This document shows, piece after piece, positions 44,005 through 57,116 of a stretch of DNA of 64,000 nucleotides. The stretch comes from Aromatoleum bremense (lineage in GTDB: Bacteria > Pseudomonadota > Gammaproteobacteria > Burkholderiales > Rhodocyclaceae), in contig NZ_CP059467.1 of assembly GCF_017894365.1 (NCBI RefSeq), positions 4,154,001 to 4,218,000 of the forward strand, written 5' to 3'. A program made the position numbers and the translations under genes. The notes under the pieces were generated by a model. It searched no databases and was not told the DNA's origin. It saw only the letters and a list, made by a program, of their open reading frames with translations. Within the stretch, counting starts at the first letter, position 1; the number at the start of each line of letters is the position of its first letter.

Positions 44005-45276
44005 ATGCCTTTCTCGAAGCCTTTCGACGCGGCACAGATTCAGGCTTTCCTGATCGCGATCGGGATCGGGCTGCTGATCGGCCTCGAGCGCGAGCGCGTC
44101 GCTTCGGCCCGCGCCGGCCTGCGCACGTTCGGACTGGTCGGCCTGCTCGGCGCGCTGATCGGCATGCTCGGCGAGCATTTCGACAGCGTCGCGCCTTTCG
44201 TATTCGGCCTCGCGATCGTCGGGGTGATGATCATCGCAGCCTATCTTCGCCATCCCGACGCGACCGATCCGGGCACCACCTCGGTCGCGGCCCTGCTGCT
44301 GTGCTACTGCCTCGGCACGGCGGTGTGGCTCGGCCATGCGACGATCGCGGTGATGCTCGCAGTGGCGACGACGATCCTGCTGTATTTCAAGGCCGAGCTG
44401 CGCGGCATCGCCACCCGGCTCGAGTCGAAGGACTGGATCTCGATCATCCAGTTCAGCGTGCTCTCGCTCGTGATCCTGCCGATCCTCCCGGACCGCCCGA
44501 TCGATCCCCAGGGCGCAGTCAGCCCCCGCCAGGTGTGGTGGATGGTGGTGCTGATATCGGGACTCGGCTTCGCCGGCTACGCGATCCTCCGGCTTGTCGG
44601 CGCGCGCTATGGAGCGGCGCTGGTCGGCATCGCCGGCGGCCTCGCGTCGAGCACCGCGACGACGCTGATCCATGCCCGCAACAGTCGCGTCACGCCGGCC
44701 TCGGCCCCGGTGGCGGCGCTGGTGATCGTGCTCGCGAACGTCGTCATGATGATCCGGATCGCGCTGATCGCCGCAGTCGTTGCACCCGGGCTCCTCGCCA
44801 AGCTCGCGATCGTGGTCCTGCCGGGGCTGGTGCTCGGCATGGGAACGCTGATCTGGGATTGGCGGATTCCGGCCGGCAGCGAGGCGGTGCTCCCGCAGAC
44901 GCGCAACCCCACCGAGCTGCGCGCGGCGCTCGGTTTTGGTGCGCTGTACGCGGTCATCCTGTTCGTTTCGGCGTGGCTGTCCGACATCGCCGGCACCCAC
45001 GGCTTGTACGCGCTCGCTGCCGTGTCGGGCCTCGCCGACATGGACGCAATCGCGTTGTCGAGCATGCGCCTGTTTTCCCTCGAGAAACTCGCTGCCGACG
45101 CGGCAGCGATCGCGATCGGCGTGGCGATGATGGCCAATCTCGGCTTCAAGACGGTGCTCGCCGTCGTCCTCGGCGGACGCGAGCTGGGCAAGAGGATTTT
45201 CCGCGGCATGAGTGCAATCGGGTTCGGCCTCGCAGCCGGCACCGCCTGGCACGCGCTATCCGGCACCGGCCTATAA
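44005..45276 (+). CDS. MgtC/SapB-like membrane protein with DUF4010
   Basis: Polytopic membrane protein of 423 residues. The first ~140 residues match the MgtC/SapB family (IAIGIGLLIGLERERVASAR, AGLRTFGLVGLLGALIGMLG); the rest is a DUF4010-like set of helices including GLASSTATTLIHARNS and AAVSGLADMDAIALSSMRL. About 11-13 hydrophobic helices in total. Function is not established; a role in ion or small-solute homeostasis is often guessed. The 243 bases upstream, to epd, contain no recognised gene. Confidence 0.85.
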   Translation: MPFSKPFDAAQIQAFLIAIGIGLLIGLERERVASARAGLRTFGLVGLLGALIGMLGEHFDSVAPFVFGLAIVGVMIIAAYLRHPDATDPGTTSVAALLLCYCLGTAVWLGHATIAVMLAVATTILLYFKAELRGIATRLESKDWISIIQFSVLSLVILPILPDRPIDPQGAVSPRQVWWMVVLISGLGFAGYAILRLVGARYGAALVGIAGGLASSTATTLIHARNSRVTPASAPVAALVIVLANVVMMIRIALIAAVVAPGLLAKLAIVVLPGLVLGMGTLIWDWRIPAGSEAVLPQTRNPTELRAALGFGALYAVILFVSAWLSDIAGTHGLYALAAVSGLADMDAIALSSMRLFSLEKLAADAAAIAIGVAMMANLGFKTVLAVVLGGRELGKRIFRGMSAIGFGLAAGTAWHALSGTGL

Positions 45277-45317
45277 TTGCAGCAGGTTCCTGTGCTCGCA
45301 CCCCAACGAGGAATTCC

Positions 45318-46145
45318 ATGGCCACTGCTTCGATTCGGCCGGCGGCGGTTGCCGGCTACTTTTATCCGGACGATCCGCACGCATTGCGCGCGCAGATCGG
45401 AGAAATGCTGGCGGCTGCCGTGCCGCTCGAAACGGTGTCCGCACCGAAAGCCCTCATCGTGCCCCATGCGGGCTACGTCTATTCGGGCCCCGTCGCGGCG
45501 TCGGCGTACGCGAATCTGGCCGGGCTGCGCGACGTGGTACGCCGCGTCGTGCTCCTGGGCCCGGCGCACCGCATGGCGGTCAGGGCGTTCGCCCTGCCGG
45601 CCGCGCAATTCTTCTCGACGCCGCTCGGGCAGATCCCCATGAGTCGCGGCGACTGGGAGGCGCTCCAGGCGCGCCCCGACGTCGTCGTCGACGATCGCCC
45701 GCACGCCGCCGAACATAGTCTCGAAGTCCAGCTGCCTTTCCTGCAGACGGTGCTCGACGCCTTCGAACTGGTTCCGCTGCTCGTCGGGAACGCCAGCACC
45801 GAAGCGGTAGCGGAGATCATCGAAACGCTGTGGGGCGGCCCCGAGACGCTGATCGTGATCAGCTCCGATCTGTCGCATTACCACCCGTACGGCCAGGCAC
45901 AGAGCTGCGACCGCGCCACGGTCGACCAGATCCTGACGCTTCGCAGCGGAATCGACCACGAGCAGGCGTGCGGTGCGACGCCGGTCAACGGTTTGCTGCG
46001 CGCCGCGGCACAACACGGCCTGGAGCCGCACCTGCTCGACCTGCGCAACTCGGGCGATACCGCCGGCGACCGCTCCCGCGTCGTCGGCTACGCCAGCATC
46101 GCGTTTTCGCAGTCCCACGCTCATGCCCACGCTGCCCGACACTGA
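45318..46145 (+). CDS. amrB: AmmeMemoRadiSam system protein B (MEMO-like)
   Basis: MEMO-family protein of 275 residues. The dioxygenase-like metal-site residues are visible: IVPHAGYVYSGPVAASAYAN, LLGPAHRMAVRAFALP, HAAEHSLEVQLPFLQTVL and ISSDLSHYHPYGQA. MEMO1 folds like non-haem iron dioxygenases. The gene overlaps the next (amrA) by 23 bases. Its role in bacteria is unknown, but it consistently co-occurs with AMMECR1 and radical-SAM partners, as here. Confidence 0.9.
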   Translation: MATASIRPAAVAGYFYPDDPHALRAQIGEMLAAAVPLETVSAPKALIVPHAGYVYSGPVAASAYANLAGLRDVVRRVVLLGPAHRMAVRAFALPAAQFFSTPLGQIPMSRGDWEALQARPDVVVDDRPHAAEHSLEVQLPFLQTVLDAFELVPLLVGNASTEAVAEIIETLWGGPETLIVISSDLSHYHPYGQAQSCDRATVDQILTLRSGIDHEQACGATPVNGLLRAAAQHGLEPHLLDLRNSGDTAGDRSRVVGYASIAFSQSHAHAHAARH

Positions 46146-46677
46146 ACTGGGCCGGACGCTGCTCGCCCACGCACGCCGCGCCCTCGAACGGCACTTCGGA
46201 CTCACGGACGAACCGCTCGCCGACGACGCGCGGCTCGCGCAACGGGGCGCGACCTTCGTGACGCTCAAGCTCTACGACGCGTTGCGCGGCTGCATCGGCA
46301 GCCTGCGCCCGCAACGCGCCCTCGGCGAAGACGTCGCCGCCAACGCCGTGGCCGCCGCCACGCGGGACACGCGCTTTCTCCCGGTTTCGGCTGACGAATT
46401 GAACGACATCCGGATCGAAGTGTCTTTGCTATCGGAACCGCAGTTCCTCGAATTCACCGACGAAGCCGATCTGCTGCGCCAATTGCGGCCCGGCATCGAC
46501 GGCCTGATTCTTTCCGGCGGCTGCCGCAGCGCGACTTTTTTGCCGCAGGTGTGGAACCAGCTTCCGGAGCCGCGCGAGTTCGTCGCGGCGCTCAAACGCA
46601 AGGCCGGACTGGCGCCGGATCACCCCACGGGCAATCTTCTGGCCGCGACCTACACCGTCCGTAAATGGTGCGAATGA
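46123..46677 (+). CDS. amrA: AmmeMemoRadiSam system protein A (AMMECR1-like)
   Basis: AMMECR1-domain protein of 184 residues. The family core includes GATFVTLKLYDALRGCIGSL (the LRGCIG motif), NAVAAATRDTRFLPVSADEL and LSGGCRSATFLPQVWNQLPE. The biochemical function is unknown. The ATG at 46123 lies within amrB, indicating coupled translation; amrS follows. Confidence 0.92.
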   Translation: MPTLPDTELGRTLLAHARRALERHFGLTDEPLADDARLAQRGATFVTLKLYDALRGCIGSLRPQRALGEDVAANAVAAATRDTRFLPVSADELNDIRIEVSLLSEPQFLEFTDEADLLRQLRPGIDGLILSGGCRSATFLPQVWNQLPEPREFVAALKRKAGLAPDHPTGNLLAATYTVRKWCE

Positions 46678-46784
46678 CGCGGCCGACAACCCGGTTGGGG
46701 AATCGAGACACGGGCGGCGGTGCGCTTTCACCTTTTGATGGCCGCGGCGGGCTGCGATGGCCGGCTGCGGCGGTGAGAATACGG

Positions 46785-47858
<1,074 letters not shown>

Positions 47859-47914
47859 TAGCCGATGTTGCCGCGCTACCCGCACCGTGCCATGCTCGCC
47901 GCCTGCGCCCCGGC

Positions 47915-47962
47915 GTATTGACAGCCGTATTGACAGCCGTATTGACAGCCGTATTGACAGCA
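47915..47962. repeat. Four tandem 12-bp repeats containing TTGACA
   Basis: GTATTGACAGCC repeats at 47915, 47927, 47939 and 47951, the last ending in A instead of C. Each unit carries TTGACA, the sigma-70 -35 consensus. No matching -10 box at 16-18 bases was found. The array ends 14 bases before the GTG of the hydrolase gene. Confidence 0.95.
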
Positions 47963-47976
47963 TTCCCAGGCCCGAA

Positions 47977-48684
47977 GTGAAGCTGCGCCACACCACCATC
48001 AGCATTCCCGCCGAGCGCGTCTGGCTCGACGGCGAGCTGTCGCATGCGCCGACCGTGCGGGGCCTGGCGGTGATTCTTCGCCCGTCGGGAAGCACGCCGA
48101 CCCAGTCGTGCGAAACGAAAGTCGCCGCCGCGCTGCAGGACGCCGGTTTCGCGACGCTGATCATCAACCTGCTGACGCGCTACGAAGAGACGCGGGACGC
48201 CGATGCGCGTTTCAATGTCCCGAAGCTGGCAAACCGCATCCTCGCCGTGGCCGACTGGATCGGCCACCAGCCGCCGCTCACCGGCCTCGCGATCGGGCTG
48301 GTCGCCTCCGGCACCGGCAGCGGCGCGGCGATCCGGGCGGCATGGAAAGGCCCCGGACGCTTCGCGGCGATCGTGTGCCGCGCCGGCCGCCCGGACCTTG
48401 CCGGCGCGACGCCGCTCGGCACGCTGACGGTGCCTGTGCGCATGATTATCGGCAGCGAAGATCTCCACCTCGGCATGATCCTGCGCGCCTGGGAGCACAT
48501 CCGCGCCCCGCGCGACTGGAAACTCGTCGACGGTGCCGGCGAAGACTTTGCCGAACCGGGCGCACTCGACCGCTTCGCGCTGCTCGCGGCGGAGTGGTTG
48601 CGCACGAAGTTGCCGCCGCCCGTTGCCGATGAAATCGAGCGATCCGGCCAGTCGGACAAGCCCGCTTCGTCCCATCCCCTATAA
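47977..48684 (+). CDS. Small alpha/beta hydrolase (dienelactone-hydrolase-like)
   Basis: Alpha/beta-hydrolase-like protein of 235 residues starting from a GTG at 47977. RGLAVILRPSGSTPTQSCET begins the fold, and GLAIGLVASGTGSGAAIRAA sits where the nucleophile elbow (G-x-S-x-G) is expected, here A-S-G-T-G-S-G, with R-A-G-R-P-D in the next strand. The nucleophile is therefore uncertain. VPVRMIIGSEDLHLG would contain the acidic residue. The frame is open through the upstream repeats, so the start is not firm. Confidence 0.7.
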   Translation: MKLRHTTISIPAERVWLDGELSHAPTVRGLAVILRPSGSTPTQSCETKVAAALQDAGFATLIINLLTRYEETRDADARFNVPKLANRILAVADWIGHQPPLTGLAIGLVASGTGSGAAIRAAWKGPGRFAAIVCRAGRPDLAGATPLGTLTVPVRMIIGSEDLHLGMILRAWEHIRAPRDWKLVDGAGEDFAEPGALDRFALLAAEWLRTKLPPPVADEIERSGQSDKPASSHPL

Positions 48685-48728
48685 TTCCGCCCTTACCCGT
48701 CTCTCCGCGGTCTCGCCGCGCCCGTCCG

Positions 48729-52187
<3,459 letters not shown>

Positions 52188-52225
52188 AATGCCGTTCAGC
52201 ACCACAGCCCTCGCGAGGAACGACA

Positions 52226-52549
52226 ATGTTGACCGACGAATCGATCTCTAAGGCCGTGCGGAGGCTGGTAGGGGCGGCTCATGCGCCAACGCGAGTCATC
52301 GTCTTCGGTTCCTACGCTCGCGGCGACGCGACAGAGGAATCCGACCTCGACCTCATGATGATCGAGCGCGAAATCCCCGACGCCACCGCAGAATATATGT
52401 GTCTTCGCGACGCCCTCGGCAGCCTCGGCGTCGGCGTGGACCTCATGCTTCTGACCGAACCGGAATTCGCGCAGCGCAAGGATTGGTGGAGCACCCCAGT
52501 GTATTGGGCGGCGCGCGAAGGCCGGGTGCTTTATGAATCCGCACACTGA
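52226..52549 (+). CDS. MNT-type nucleotidyltransferase (MntA-like antitoxin)
   Basis: Minimal nucleotidyltransferase of 107 residues. The catalytic motif is VIVFGSYARGDATEESDLDL (G28-S29, D40 and D42). In MNT/HEPN pairs the MntA protein AMPylates and silences its HEPN ribonuclease partner. It overlaps the HEPN gene by 17 bases. It follows mfd by 38 bases and marks the edge of the second accessory region. Confidence 0.85.
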   Translation: MLTDESISKAVRRLVGAAHAPTRVIVFGSYARGDATEESDLDLMMIEREIPDATAEYMCLRDALGSLGVGVDLMLLTEPEFAQRKDWWSTPVYWAAREGRVLYESAH

Positions 52550-52916
52550 ACAGGCGAATGAAATCTTTCGCGCAGCGGTGCGCGACCGGACGACCTTCCT
52601 GATACTCCGCAAGTCGGCCGAGTCGCCCCACGAGTCGATGCTGTTCCACGCGCAACAGGCGGCGGAAAAGTTCATCAAGGCAGTTCTCGTGCAACGGGGC
52701 GTGTTTTTCCGTCGCACCCACGATCTGCTCGAACTCGCCGCGCTCTCCGGGCAGAATCAGATTGATCTGCCTGTGTCACGCGACCTGCTCACGCGCCTGA
52801 CCCCCTACGCCGTCGAGTTTCGTTACCTCGGCGTGCACGCTCCGAACGTTACAGCCGAAGAAGCCGAGTCAGCTGTCGTAGCTCTCGAACACTGGGCGGC
52901 CGCTTGCCTTCAGTGA
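52533..52916 (+). CDS. HEPN-domain protein, putative toxin partner
   Basis: HEPN-fold protein of 127 residues. Diagnostic stretches are SMLFHAQQAAEKFIKAVLVQ and FFRRTHDLLELAALSG. The R-x4-H-x-Y motif of HepT toxins is not seen; instead it has the RTHDL form of the wider HEPN family, so ribonuclease activity is uncertain. Its overlap with the nucleotidyltransferase gene supports a two-component unit. Confidence 0.82.
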   Translation: MNPHTEQANEIFRAAVRDRTTFLILRKSAESPHESMLFHAQQAAEKFIKAVLVQRGVFFRRTHDLLELAALSGQNQIDLPVSRDLLTRLTPYAVEFRYLGVHAPNVTAEEAESAVVALEHWAAACLQ

Positions 52917-52973
52917 GAGCGAAGACGTGCCACGAGTGAATTGAGCGTGCCTCATGGCGCTCCGCAGTTCGGG

Positions 52974-53429
52974 TCAATGCAGCAGGGACACGATCAGGTT
53001 CAGCGGATCGTCGGCCGCCGCGATTAGGCGCTGCACCTCGGCACGCAACAGCACCGACGGCAGACGCGCTGGCCGCTTCGCACGCGTCACCTCGTCGAGC
53101 CACGGCAGCGGCTGCTCGAGCACCTCGCGGTACAGAAACAGGATCGCCGACAGCGCCTGCCCCTGCGTCGCCGCGCTCACGTCGCGCTCGACCGCGAGCG
53201 ACGTCAAAAACGCCTCGACCTCGCGCCTGCCCATGTTGGCGGGATGGCGCCGCCCGTGATGAATGATGTATCGTCTGATCCATCCCAGATACGCCTTTTC
53301 GGTACGCACGCTGTAATGCTTCAACCGTAGGCGCTCGCGCACGAGATCGAGCAGCCGCGGCGCCCCGGTTGCAACGGGCGAGGGGGACGGAGAGAGGGAG
53401 GACGGATTCTCCACGATATCGGACACCAT
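52974..53429 (-). pseudogene. intI: Truncated integron integrase
   Basis: Only the first ~150 residues of an IntI/Xer-type tyrosine recombinase remain: LLDLVRERLRLKHYSVRTEK, AYLGWIRRYIIHHGRRHP, the IntI-typical AATQGQALSAILFLYREVLE, then LLRAEVQRLIAAADDPLNLI and a stop. The catalytic half with the R-H-R-Y residues is gone, so it cannot recombine. The orientation, transcribed away from attI and the cassettes, matches a classic integron. A start at 53429 is preferred to the GTG/ATG further upstream. Confidence 0.88.
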
Positions 53430-53540
53430 GACATATGGGAGCCAGAATGCCACCTTGCAAAACAGCGGCTTGTCAGCGGCCGGCGGGATATCCGCAGTGT
53501 CCGATAGCACTTTTATCCCGACACTTGGTGTCGACCATAC

Positions 53541-53547
53541 GTTAGGC
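53541..53547 (+). other. attI recombination point of the integron
   Basis: GTTAGGC fits the core GTTRRRY, lying 112 bases upstream of the truncated integrase start and 12 bases before the first cassette ORF. The first cassette's own attC begins with GCCTAAC, the exact complement, as expected when TTAGGC came in with that cassette. Confidence 0.78.
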
Positions 53548-53558
53548 ATATAGAACCC

Positions 53559-53906
53559 ATGTCTCCTGAACTAATCTTCGGTGCCGTAGTTGTTGCAGTG
53601 CTTGTGCTGTCTTTTGTAAGCAAGCTTCTTCCCAAACCTCAGCCCAAGGAGAAGCATTTTCAATGTGCACGCTGCGGGGCAATCTCACGACACACAGAGC
53701 GCACTATCGAGGCTTGGCGCAACAACAAAACCAAGTTTTTCTGCCAAACCTGTCATGGCAAGTGGCTTAAAAGTCAGCCCCCCCAAGCACGTGAGCAGTA
53801 TTCATCTCGGGGCAACGGCGGCGCCCCTTCCGGCTGCCTTGGTGTGCTGGTACTTTTTGCAGTTGTCCCGCTTGCTGGGTATTTCTTGGTCCGCACATAT
53901 GCCTAA
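53559..53906 (+). CDS. Cassette 1: zinc-ribbon membrane protein of unknown function
   Basis: Protein of 115 residues encoded by the first cassette. An N-terminal helix (ELIFGAVVVAVLVLSFVSKL) and a C-terminal helix (GCLGVLVLFAVVPLAGYFLV) flank a soluble part with a four-cysteine zinc ribbon: CARCGAISRHTERT and FCQTCHGKW. Both termini would face the same side. The stop codon TAA lies inside the attC R'' box, a typical cassette arrangement. No function is assigned. Confidence 0.8.
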   Translation: MSPELIFGAVVVAVLVLSFVSKLLPKPQPKEKHFQCARCGAISRHTERTIEAWRNNKTKFFCQTCHGKWLKSQPPQAREQYSSRGNGGAPSGCLGVLVLFAVVPLAGYFLVRTYA

Positions 53907-53990
53907 CATTCCGGTCAAGGCCGCTCCCTCCGGTCGCTGGACGCTGCGCGATAAAGCGTCGCGCAGCGCCCCTTACCTAGCACGTTAGGT
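53901..53990 (+). other. attC site 1
   Basis: R'' GCCTAAC at 53901-53907 and R' GTTAGGT at 53984-53990 bound 90 bases of imperfect palindrome, including CGCTGCGCGATAAAGCGTCG with CGCAGCGCC arms. Size and boxes are those of a cassette recombination site. Confidence 0.87.
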
Positions 53991-53994
53991 TGCA

Positions 53995-54741
53995 ATGACG
54001 CATCAATGTCCAATTTGCGGAAAAACCTTAGAAGCGGTCGCTCGCTATCCTCGCTATGTATGCGGAGGCTGCGCGGCAAGGGCCACATCAGCTGACGGCC
54101 GGCTCCTGGAGTTCTTTAATCTTGGTCTATCTGGCGGTTACGGCGCTGCTATTGCAGACAATAAAAGCAAATACGATAGCCATGACTGCTTCATAGACGG
54201 CCACCCATGCCGAGCCGATGAGGCGCACTTTGGAGGAATCGTGATCGAGCTCAATCAGCCAGAATCTCGCTGGTCAGGGCTCAGTGACAAAGAGCTCCTT
54301 TCAAATTATTGCTTGCTCATGTCAGCGCTCAAGGAGCGAGGCGTTATTCGCAGTTCAAATAATCCTGTTGCTGATTACACTGAATCCTTGGTATCAAAAG
54401 TACTCGGGCTTTCGCTTGTGGGTCAATCGCAAGCTGGCTTCGATGCTACTGATCCAAGTGGGCGTCGATACCAGATCAAAGGGCGTCGGCTCACAGCGCA
54501 CAATACTTCGCCGCAGCTCAGCGCAATTCGCAACCTTGACCAAAGGCCATTTGACTTTTTGGCAGCGGTTGCATATGACACCAACCTCTCCGTTCTCTAC
54601 GCAGCACTGATTCCCATTGAGGTCGTCGCTGAGTTGAGCCGCTTCTCAAAGCACAGCAATAGTCACGTGCTGATCTTTCGGCGCAACATACTGGATAACC
54701 CACGTGTCACAAACATCACTCAGTCGCTGGCAGCAGCCTAA
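53995..54741 (+). CDS. Cassette 2: putative PD-(D/E)XK nuclease with zinc ribbon
   Basis: Protein of 248 residues starting four bases after the attC1 R' box. The N-terminus has a zinc ribbon (QCPICGKTLEA and YVCGGCAARAT). The C-terminal part shows DYTESLVSKVLGLSLVGQSQ followed by GFDATDPSGRRYQIKGRRL, which fits a PD-(D/E)XK-like core with E, D and Q-x-K. This is inferred from motif only; a role in restriction or defence is possible. The stop codon TAA overlaps the attC2 R'' box. Confidence 0.75.
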   Translation: MTHQCPICGKTLEAVARYPRYVCGGCAARATSADGRLLEFFNLGLSGGYGAAIADNKSKYDSHDCFIDGHPCRADEAHFGGIVIELNQPESRWSGLSDKELLSNYCLLMSALKERGVIRSSNNPVADYTESLVSKVLGLSLVGQSQAGFDATDPSGRRYQIKGRRLTAHNTSPQLSAIRNLDQRPFDFLAAVAYDTNLSVLYAALIPIEVVAELSRFSKHSNSHVLIFRRNILDNPRVTNITQSLAAA

Positions 54742-54876
54742 CGATTAAGGTTATGTCGTGATCGCGAAGCGAGCCACGACATGAACCGATTGTTGAACAA
54801 GCCCGGTCAACAACTGCTTACAGCGGACCGTCAAAATGCTGCACATTTTGCCGTCCGCTGAAGCGCCACGTTATGC
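54736..54876 (+). other. attC site 2
   Basis: R'' GCCTAAC at 54736-54742 and R' GTTATGC at 54870-54876, 141 bases apart end to end. The interior has a long stem, CAGCGGACCGTCAAAATG against CATTTTGCCGTCCGCTG. Such a length is common for attC sites of chromosomal integrons. Confidence 0.85.
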
Positions 54877-54948
54877 CCCAGACATTACGTTGCGGAGTGA
54901 GTCTTGAGCCAGTCGCGTAGCGCCGCATTCATGCGTGTCTGCCAGCCG

Positions 54949-56885
54949 GGGCCACCCGAGTTCGACAGTTAATCTCGTAACTATCTGATTTAGTTAAGCA
55001 CGATTTTCAAACGTGCCCCTACAACAGCGTCAGCTGCTGCGGTGCGACCGGTTTTTTCACCCGAAGGGCACTGAGGACCTCGTTCTGGTGTGCGTTGATG
55101 GAAGACACCCCGGTTACCGGCTCGGAGCCGCCGAGTCGGACGCGGTGATGCTGGATGCGATGCAGTTGCTCGAGCGCGCGCTCGGGGGTGAGGCTGGTGT
55201 GCGCCGCACGAAGGCGCGTGCGCATGATCCGGTGAAGGATGAGCGCCATGAAGCAGATCGAGGCGTGCGCGCGAATGCGCTCGGGCAGCCGGTGATAGAC
55301 CGGCCCGATCTCGATCTCGGATTTCAGCACCTTGAAGCCGCGTTCGATGTCGGCGAGGGCCTTGTAGCGGGTGAGGACCTCGGCGGGGGCGAGCTCCTGC
55401 GCGTTGGTCACGAGCAGGAGCTTGCCGTCCATGAGTTTGGCCAGTCCGCGGGCCGTCTCATCGATCTCGTAGCAGAAGAGCTCGGCCTTGAGATCGACGC
55501 GGATGATCTTGGACAGATGCGCTTCGCACACCGCGTGGTAGAAGCGCGCCTTCGCGCCGCTGTCCGACAGCTTGCGCCCGCGGTGCTTGACCCCGCCGTC
55601 CTGCTCGACGAGCTTGCCCGCCCATTGCTCGCCTTGGCTGACGAGCGCGGCGATCTGCTCGTTGCGCCGCGCCGTCTGCTGCGCCGCTGTGGCCGGATCG
55701 TGGGCAATGATGAGCCGGCGCGCCTGCCAGGCGAGCTCGCCGGTCACCTCCTCGGCGGCCTGCGCGCAGTGCGCGCGCTGGAAGGGGTCGAGCAACTCGG
55801 CGAACTCGTGATAGCGCCGGCCCGGAACGGCGATGATGAATTCGAGCGGTGCGCCGTTCGCCAGTCGCACCGCCTCCAACGCCTCCAGGTTGTCCAGGCT
55901 CAGCAGCCCGCGGTCGGCCACGAGGATGAGCCGGCGCACTTCGGGGAAGCGCTCGAGCACGGTGGCGAGCGTGGGGAGCAGCGTCGTCGTCTCCGCGGCG
56001 TTGCCCGCGAACACCTCGTGGTAGATCGGAAGCCCGTCGGCCGTCTGTACCACGCCGAGCATGAACTGGCGGGCAATGAGCCCCTCTTTCGCCATGCCGA
56101 AGGCGCGCACGTCGCCGGCCACGGTCGTGAATCCCTCGGCGCGGATCGTGGTGAGATCGTAGAAGACGACCGACAGGTCCTGATCGACGAGCGGGCGCAG
56201 CAGGCCGGTCACCACCGCATCGACCGCCGCCTGGTGATCCATCAGCGCGTCCATGCTGCGCAGCAGTTGCTGATGCGTAACGGTTTTGACGTCGACCTCG
56301 GGCAGCGCCACCGTCTCGAGCCAGCGCAGCACGCCGAGCTTGGAGTCCGGATCGCACAGGCGGTTGAGCACCATCACGCGGATGAGCGCCTCGACATCGG
56401 TCGTGTGGCGCGTACGGCGAAACACGCGACGCAGCGCCCCGAAGCCCAACTCCTTCCACAGCTCGGTAAGGGCCCACACGTCGCCCAGCGCGCGGGCCGA
56501 TTCGAACGCGACCGAAGGGGGTGCAGGGCGCTCACCCAGGGGTTCTCGGCCGGAGACCTTGAGCAGTCCGTTGATCACGGAATCAAGCTCACCGCCCACC
56601 TGGTCGAGTCGGCCAAGGGTCGCCACAGTGCGCTTCTTCACCCGGCCGGCATCATCCCGGTAGGACTCGACGAGTTGGACGTAGCGGCGGCCGCCGGAGG
56701 TGGTGATCTTGACGAACATGCCGCCACTTTAGCAGTACTGCATCCGCCGTCAAGAAAGGTAGTTTATGTTACAAACGTGCCACCACAAGACTTTTGGGAA
56801 AAACGGGCTGAAACCCGCATGACTACTGGGGCGGGTTTCTCAAAAACGGGCATTTTGGGCCTGAACTGTCGAACTCGGGGGGCCA
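54949..56885. mobile_element. IS1634-family insertion sequence inside brnA
   Basis: Element 54955-56879, 1,925 bp. Ends are perfect 16-bp inverted repeats CCCGAGTTCGACAGTT (54955-54970) and its complement (56864-56879), flanked by the 6-bp target duplication GGGCCA at 54949-54954 and 56880-56885. Removing the element and one GGGCCA restores the brnA coding sequence, so the target and the exact insertion point are certain. Confidence 0.95.
55019..56719 (-). CDS. IS1634-family transposase
   Basis: DDE transposase of 566 residues, the usual IS1634 length. Catalytic residues fall in VVFYDLTTIRAEG (Asp), LILVADRGLLSLDN (Asp) and YKALADIERGFKVLKSEIEI (Glu). The N-terminus MFVKITTSGGRRYVQLVESY is typical of the family. 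The gene appears intact, so the element may still move. Confidence 0.93.
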   Translation of the reverse strand: MFVKITTSGGRRYVQLVESYRDDAGRVKKRTVATLGRLDQVGGELDSVINGLLKVSGREPLGERPAPPSVAFESARALGDVWALTELWKELGFGALRRVFRRTRHTTDVEALIRVMVLNRLCDPDSKLGVLRWLETVALPEVDVKTVTHQQLLRSMDALMDHQAAVDAVVTGLLRPLVDQDLSVVFYDLTTIRAEGFTTVAGDVRAFGMAKEGLIARQFMLGVVQTADGLPIYHEVFAGNAAETTTLLPTLATVLERFPEVRRLILVADRGLLSLDNLEALEAVRLANGAPLEFIIAVPGRRYHEFAELLDPFQRAHCAQAAEEVTGELAWQARRLIIAHDPATAAQQTARRNEQIAALVSQGEQWAGKLVEQDGGVKHRGRKLSDSGAKARFYHAVCEAHLSKIIRVDLKAELFCYEIDETARGLAKLMDGKLLLVTNAQELAPAEVLTRYKALADIERGFKVLKSEIEIGPVYHRLPERIRAHASICFMALILHRIMRTRLRAAHTSLTPERALEQLHRIQHHRVRLGGSEPVTGVSSINAHQNEVLSALRVKKPVAPQQLTLL

Positions 56886-57116
56886 GCGGCACGGAAGGCG
56901 GCGAGGACGTCTCGGTCGAAACGAATCGTAGTCGACTCTTTGTCACTTCCAGTGGGCCGCCCACGTTGCTTACGGTACGCCTCGATTCCGGCCTGCATTT
57001 CTTCACGTGTCAGCGGCCGTTCGTCCTCGTTCTTGCCGTCCCAGACATACGGCGTCCCGGCTCGTACTTTCGCCAAGTCGGTGTTGCTTTCGCCGCCTTT
57101 GCGAGTGGCGTGCATC

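Noticed and set aside
47915..47962. Short tandem repeats considered as a CRISPR
   Set aside because: Units are contiguous 12-mers without spacers, so they are not a CRISPR array. None was seen elsewhere in the window.
52226..52916. MNT/HEPN pair as an integron cassette
   Set aside because: No attC or core site bounds it, and it lies on the far side of the integrase from attI.
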